In this document: one piece after another, positions 59,209 to 64,000 of the stretch
Numbering within the stretch: position 1 is the stretch's first letter
Layout of the letters: each line of letters opens with the position of its first letter
Source of the DNA: Triatoma infestans
Taxonomy: Eukaryota > Arthropoda > Insecta > Hemiptera > Reduviidae
NCBI GenBank assembly: GCA_011037195.1
Contig: JAAEAF010006643.1
Location: 31,319-95,318, forward strand
Direction: 5' to 3'
DNA: 64,000 nucleotides
Made by a program: the position numbers and the translations under genes
The notes under the pieces: generated by a model
Told to the model about the DNA's origin: nothing
Seen by the model: the letters and a program-made list of their open reading frames with translations, nothing else
Databases searched by the model: none

Positions 59209-60188
59209 ACTTTCTCTTACTCCAGTTCTCAAAATTATAATTGACAAATTTCATAGTTTGTGTGACAAATTTGAATGAAATTCGTCGAAAACTGAAAAAA
59301 CTGTTCAGTAAAAGGGCCTTTCCGGTTTACTAATTTTCTTGAAACTGAATTTCAGCCATCTATTTATTTCTAATTAATTATGTTTGGATGATAGAATTGT
59401 ATAATCAACTATGATAGCACTTTAGAGAAAAACATAACCCCACCCCTCCCTAAAAGTGCCCTTAAAAGAATTTTCCCAAAGAAATGTTTTAAATAAAAGA
59501 TGTAGATCTTTGCATGTTTAACTTATATATGAAGTTTCAAAAAAATCGTTGAAGCCATTTTTGAGAAAATTGCGAAAAAGAGAATAAATCATTTAATAAA
59601 GTGGTAAAGTAAACGCACTTCCGGTTATCCAATTTTTTTCAAACTCGGAATTTCAACCACAGTATATTCTAATTAAAATTATTTAAATGACAGAATTTTC
59701 TAATAAACTGAAATAGCACTTTATATAGAAACCTAACCCCACCCCTCCACCAAAAAAGTGCCCTTCACTGCATTTTCCCGGAAAAATGTTTCAAATAAAA
59801 GTTGTAGCTCTTTGTATGTGTGGTTGATGTTTCGAGTTTAAAGAAAATCGTCGGAGCCATTTTTGAGAAATCGCAAAAAAGTAAAAAATCTAACTAGTAA
59901 AGTAGTACTTCCGGTTGAGGAATTTTTTCAGAATACCCACTGTCGCATCCCAATGTGGTACCTAAACGGAAAAAAAAAAAAAAAATAAAAATAATCAAGT
60001 TTGGAAACTTTCCTAACCGATTATTTCATTTTGCGCTTGCTGTTCACTACTCACATACACAGACCATTTGCTAAAAACCATACGTTTTTTGGCTCAGGGG
60101 ATCTCAAAACGGATATTTCCGGTGATAACTCGATATCGAAAATTTGACACGATTTCAATACTTCCTCTTACTAGGAGTAAGAGAAAGT
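59209..60188 (+). repeat. Full-length IR1 copy, 980 bp, with 15-bp inverted ends
   Basis: Left end ACTTTCTCTTACTCC at 59209-59223, right end GGAGTAAGAGAAAGT at 60174-60188, two internal sub-units as in the 37924 copy, and the same right part with the 'ccatttgctaaaaacca' and 'ggatatttccggtgataactcgatatcgaaaatttgacacgatttcaatacttcctctta' blocks. An A run (59971-59985) is an insertion relative to the other copy. Confidence 0.85.
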
Positions 60189-60189
60189 A

Positions 60190-60970
60190 ATATAAAATAA
60201 ATTCAGAGATATATTTAAAGAATTGGGAGCAAAAAATAATGTAGAGAGAGTTGTGATATGATAGTAAGCCAGTCTTTTGTCAATGTTGTGTTGTTCATGT
60301 TATTGGATTAGATTTGCCATAGGGAAACGCCCAGGGTTACTGAAGAAGGCTAGACGACTATTCAATAGAGATTTCAGAGGGAAATTCGAACACATTTATG
60401 TTGCTCATGTTTACTTGGCTCAGTGTGTAGAAGGGTGTTCAACTGGTTCGGCAGTTAGATCACTAGTGCGTCTGCACTTTTAAACCTATTAATTTATATG
60501 TGGTAATGTTTAATGAAATAGCTAAAACCATCTCCGATCAAGAAACCTGGTTCGATAAATGTCAAGCTCTAACGGAAAACATAGGCACTTCATTTACTTA
60601 TACTGTCAGTATTAAAACTCAATGATAAAAATGCATTTAACAATTAAAATGCCAATAAATTACAACAGTAAACGTTCCCGGTAATTTTTTGTGCTTCAGT
60701 TCTACCTGTAAGGGGTAATAACGCAAAATAAATAAGGTGAACACTTCTGTTGACGGCCTGAAAGAACAATTTTCTAAATAATAACTTTTTTTATGTTTTA
60801 TAAGGAAGTTTCACGTTTGTTTGTTACAAAAATCTGAATGAAATCTCACTTGGTTCTTTCTCTTACCGCAAACGGGCAAGTGTTTTGAAAAGTCTTAATT
60901 TTACTAAATATTTAGTTCTCTTATGACTCACCGCTACTTAGTGTTGAAATGACAATTCTGAGCAGTGCCT
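60190..60970. other. Nothing identified
   Basis: A plus-strand 68-codon frame (60277-60483) is unrecognised and not supported as a gene. Confidence 0.3.
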
Positions 60971-60974
60971 CCTA

Positions 60975-61905
60975 AAGTCTCAGATCTCAGAACTCTCAAA
61001 AAATCTATTTTTCCAGGACAACGTTTCGAATTTTAATTTTTTTTTAATCTGAAGAAAATATACCAAGTAGAGAGTAGGAATGGATTTAGATGAGTGATAA
61101 CATGCTGGATTTGCAGAGGTCCGGTTCAGTCCTTAGATTTTCTCACCTTAGTGCCTACATACATAGCTCACTATCTGGTGATGGGCAGAGTTATCTATAA
61201 AGAGAAAATACTGTAGATCGGCAGTGAAATGAGAAAGCTCCCGGCTTTCCAATAGCCGTAGGGTCTACATGGTTTTTTGGCTAGCGCAAAGCTTGGTCCT
61301 ATGTACAGACAAATAAAAACAAAAAAATAGTTAAAGTAAAGTGCTTAAGGCAGTTTTGCGAGAAATCGTGAAAACCCAATCCTGACAGTTGAACCACTAG
61401 GTTAACAGATTTTATTCAAATTTCATGTTTAACATATTTAATTTCCTATGAACTTTATAGTTAGCACAACTATGCGGCATTTCGAAAAAGCAATACCTAC
61501 AGAGGGGAACTTTAACGCACCTATTAGTACCCTTCAAATATATATATATATATATTATATTTGTTAAATGTTTTTGAAAGAGAGAAGCCTAAGTATATTG
61601 TAATATTAATATGTGAAATTTAAATAAAATCGTTGAAGGGCCGATTTCTAGAAAAATAGCAAAAAAAAAAAAAACCTTATACATCCATTCTGTAGACTTT
61701 CGGATAGCACAGGTTTTGACCGAAAACTAGTGTCGGATTTCATGGTAATGGAATATTAACTTTGAGCTCCTCGACTTTTATTTTTGACATATTTTGTTCA
61801 CTCATACAAATACATTACACACAGCCCCATTCACTAAAAACTTTTTATTTATTTAGAAAACTTTAAAATTATATTTCCGGAGTATTTCTCAGTTTTGAAG
61901 GAGAG
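60975..61905 (+). repeat. Diverged IR1 copy interrupted by a SINE
   Basis: IR1-like 'aaatctatttttccaggacaacgtttcgaatttt' at the left and 'attttgttcactcatacaaatacattacacacagccccattcactaaaaac', 'atatttccggagtatt' at the right, with the SINE at 61125-61318 between. Confidence 0.55.
61125..61318 (+). mobile_element. SINE body copy, plus strand
   Basis: 'ccttagattttctcacctta', 'atagctcactatctggtgatgggcag', 'gagaaaatactgtag', 'gcagtgaaatgagaaagctcccggc', then an A-rich 'aaataaaaac' end. The tRNA head is largely lost. Confidence 0.65.
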
Positions 61906-61919
61906 GAAAAAATAAAACC

Positions 61920-62440
61920 TGTGGTTGTTAAACTTTGCAGCATATTTAAAGCGGAAATAGTTGTAAAGCCAACTCCATTACGATCTGTTGTTACTTTGTA
62001 CACAGAATGTAGACGTCTGTAAAGTAACAAATGTAATTGTTAGTGAGTAAGTATGGTGATAAACTAAGTTGGTTCGGTAAACCCAAGTAATTACACATTG
62101 TAACTAACTCTGCAGCCGCTGTACAAGTGCCGAAGATATGTTGTTAGGCTGGGATAACCATGCAGGGTGGCCAAGATCCCTGAAGAAGTGGCTTTCATTT
62201 TCCAAAACCGCTGCCACTCAGCTTTATAAACTTAATGTTCTCCGCTATATTAATAGTTTGTTATAGATGTATACTTATTCATTTATAAAGTGGTACATTT
62301 ATATCTGAAGACCCGATTTTCATATAGTTTATTATATTCTTTAAGAGTTGTTATTTATTAAAATTATATTCTAAACTCTTACTTGTAATAGTATTCTAAA
62401 CTACATATTTATTTCAAAAATAAAATTAATAATACAGAAA
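61920..62440. other. Nothing identified
   Basis: Mixed composition (62090-62230 is less AT-rich) without recognised features. Confidence 0.3.
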
Positions 62441-62448
62441 AAACTTAC

Positions 62449-62600
62449 AGCAGTGAGTGAGTGAACCGTTTGCAAGACTATTGGGTCACTGTAAGATGAT
62501 GTGGAGATCACACTGCAAAATAATTGGATGTTTTCCCTAGCAGAGAGCGCCAGAATAGTGTGTTTAGGTTCCAACTTGTGAAACGAAACTTGACGATAGT
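62449..62600 (-). other. Possible non-coding first exon of the synaptopodin-type gene
   Basis: On the minus strand a strong donor, CTGCT|GTAAGT, follows a stretch of near-balanced composition (CAAACGGTTCACTCACTCAC). A matching acceptor, TTATTCTAG, lies 21 bases upstream of the ATG at 56803 (56824/56825). Together they suggest a 5' UTR exon spliced to the first coding exon over about 5.6 kb. The outer boundary is not visible. Confidence 0.35.
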
Positions 62601-62604
62601 GGCC

Positions 62605-63085
62605 GACTAAAACCGATATATAAATTATATTTAGATTTATATTAAAAAAGACAAAAAAAATATATATATATGTAAAAAAAAAACTGGGTCTTTTTTTTTC
62701 TCATTGGTAGACAAAAGTTGCGACCCTATAAACTACTTGACAAGAAGAGTGACGAGCTGTAACTTACCCAAACCACCACACTAATGAATTAAGTTTTCTA
62801 ACAGGCCATGAGATATGATACAATAATTTGTTTTGACTGTCTCTTCTCACTTTCTTCATTCCTTTCTTTATTTATCACTTATATCTTTTTCTATTACTTT
62901 ATTTATTATTCTTTTTTTACTTAAAGTGCGTTTTATTTTCTAGAATTTATACAGTTATATTGCACAAAGCGGAATTGCACAATTTTCAGAAAAATTAAAA
63001 TTTAGAGATAAATAAAGTCTATGATTGGAACATTCAACATTACTTTCTCAAATCTATTTTTTTTAAATATTATTTTCATATATTA
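62605..63085. other. Nothing identified
   Basis: AT-rich; would include the distal promoter if the non-coding exon at 62449 is real. Confidence 0.3.
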
Positions 63086-63089
63086 AATT

Positions 63090-63315
63090 AAACCGTGGAG
63101 TTTACAGCTCCTAAAGGGCCAAGGTCTGCAATGACGGTTTTATTAGGAGACATTTCGTCAGCCTCAGCGACTTACATTTCCTTTTGGCTTTACAGCAACT
63201 AGGATTGCTATTACCGTTGGTCACTTGCTAAGCTAACATGGAATCGAACCTGCTCACTCGCATCAAAGACTCGAGCGCTCTCCATGAAATCAATGCGCAA
63301 AGCGAGTTCAACTGA
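63090..63315 (-). mobile_element. Possible second tRNA-like SINE type
   Basis: The minus strand contains GGTTCGATTCC (63238-63248), an exact B-box consensus, about 50 bases downstream of a possible A-box-like 'tggagagcgctcgag' stretch, within a segment less AT-rich than its flanks. The body differs from the main SINE. No target duplication was identified. Confidence 0.35.
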
Positions 63316-63499
63316 TTGAACGTGTCATATAATTACTCATAAGACTACTTTGTTTTACGGAAGAAAGAATTGCCATTGTGACAAATTTTAGAAATGGAGT
63401 TTTCATTTGAAATAAAACACAGTGAGTGCCCCAATCTAATAAATAAAGTGTTAGACTGCCCCCTCTCCAATCGCAAAAAAGGTTAAACATTTAAGTGCT

Positions 63500-64000
63500 A
63501 CCAGAAGACCCGACAGTAAAGTTTTGACCAAAATTGGACAACCAAAGTTCAATTTTAATGAAAAGATTTTACAGTTTTCTTAAAAATAGCTCCGACAACA
63601 TTCTTGTAAACATCGTATATCAACTACACAAATTGAAGTATGTCTTTAACTTTTAATTGCTCTGGAAAAATGCATTGAACCGTGAAATAGGAAATAGGAT
63701 AAATGTGCATTTCTTTATATCCTACAGTTCCTTCATCTATATATTGCCTACAATTAAGGATAATTTAAATGCTTTGCAAAAATTCCAAGTTTGAAGAAAA
63801 TCGATCAACTGGAAGTACCACTTTATAGATTGGATTTTTACTTTGTCCAATTTCTTCAAAAAAGTGTTATCGATATCGATTAAACAACGCATCCCATAAT
63901 GGTTTCTAAACGGAATATCAAGTTTGGGCTTCCCGAGTTTTTAAATCATTTGTTCACACACACACAGCACATTCCTAAAAATACTTTTTCTTACTTAAAA
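63500..64000. repeat. IR1 fragments in both orientations, cut by window edge
   Basis: 63540-63690 is reverse ('ttaaaaatagctccgacaacattcttgtaaacatcgtatatcaactacac', 'gctctggaaaaatgcatt'); 63780-64000 has 'ccaagtttgaagaaaatcgatcaactggaagtaccac', 'ctaaacggaatatcaagtttgggctt', 'tttgttcaca'. Confidence 0.6.

Noticed and set aside
1..64000. CRISPR array, bacterial operon or contamination
   Set aside because: No regularly spaced short repeats, no dense prokaryotic coding. Splice junctions and SINEs show a eukaryotic nuclear origin.

Overview
This is a 64-kb piece of a eukaryotic nuclear genome. It is strongly AT-rich, with spliced genes (GT-AG introns) and dense transposon debris of animal type: mariner, Tc1-like elements, tRNA-derived SINEs and non-LTR retrotransposon tails. 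The two conserved genes and the transposon set fit an arthropod, most likely an insect. A hemipteran or other hemimetabolous insect is a guess I cannot prove from this window. There are no bacterial operons, rRNA genes, CRISPR arrays or genuine tRNA genes.

Two host genes are supported, both on the minus strand. (1) 2666-4184 is a compact six-exon lambda-crystallin / L-gulonate 3-dehydrogenase gene (CRYL1 type, 313 aa) with the NAD fold and all expected catalytic residues. (2) About 16295-56803 is a long gene of the synaptopodin family, a muscle Z-disc and actin-associated scaffold. I assembled 14 coding exons for a 1149-aa product; every junction keeps frame. A second first exon at 32375-32563 carries its own ATG and gives a 1005-aa form. 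Exon 2 (48574-48774) either splices on at a GTGAGT donor or reads through to a stop, which would give an 89-aa product. A non-coding first exon may lie near 62449.

The rest is mobile or repetitive DNA. 1-110 is a reverse-transcriptase scrap. 4817-7491 is a deleted mariner with a Tc1-like element of 1927 bp inserted inside it. 8.6-13.7 kb is a patchwork of a second Tc1-like copy, a local duplication, pieces of a P-loop NTPase, a BIR-like zinc domain and C2H2 fingers (possibly one old virus-like or Maverick-like element), a SINE with perfect target duplications and a 358-bp MITE. 14.6-15.6 kb is the 3' end of a non-LTR retrotransposon. The introns of the synaptopodin-type gene hold more RNase-H-type retrotransposon tails (25.95-26.5, 41.0-41.97 and, just upstream of the gene, 57.75-58.2 kb). 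They also hold a recurrent ~1-kb repeat with short inverted ends, in about 20 full or partial copies.

The most unusual signal is three sequence families that fit the hammerhead ribozyme core (CUGANGA, stem II, GAAAC, GUC): near 28.6/28.85, 34.95/35.06, 44.39, 49.12 and 51.34 kb. Two occur as head-to-head inverted pairs. All share one extra base before stem II and an almost absent stem III, as would be expected for Penelope-like or retrozyme-type elements that act as dimers.
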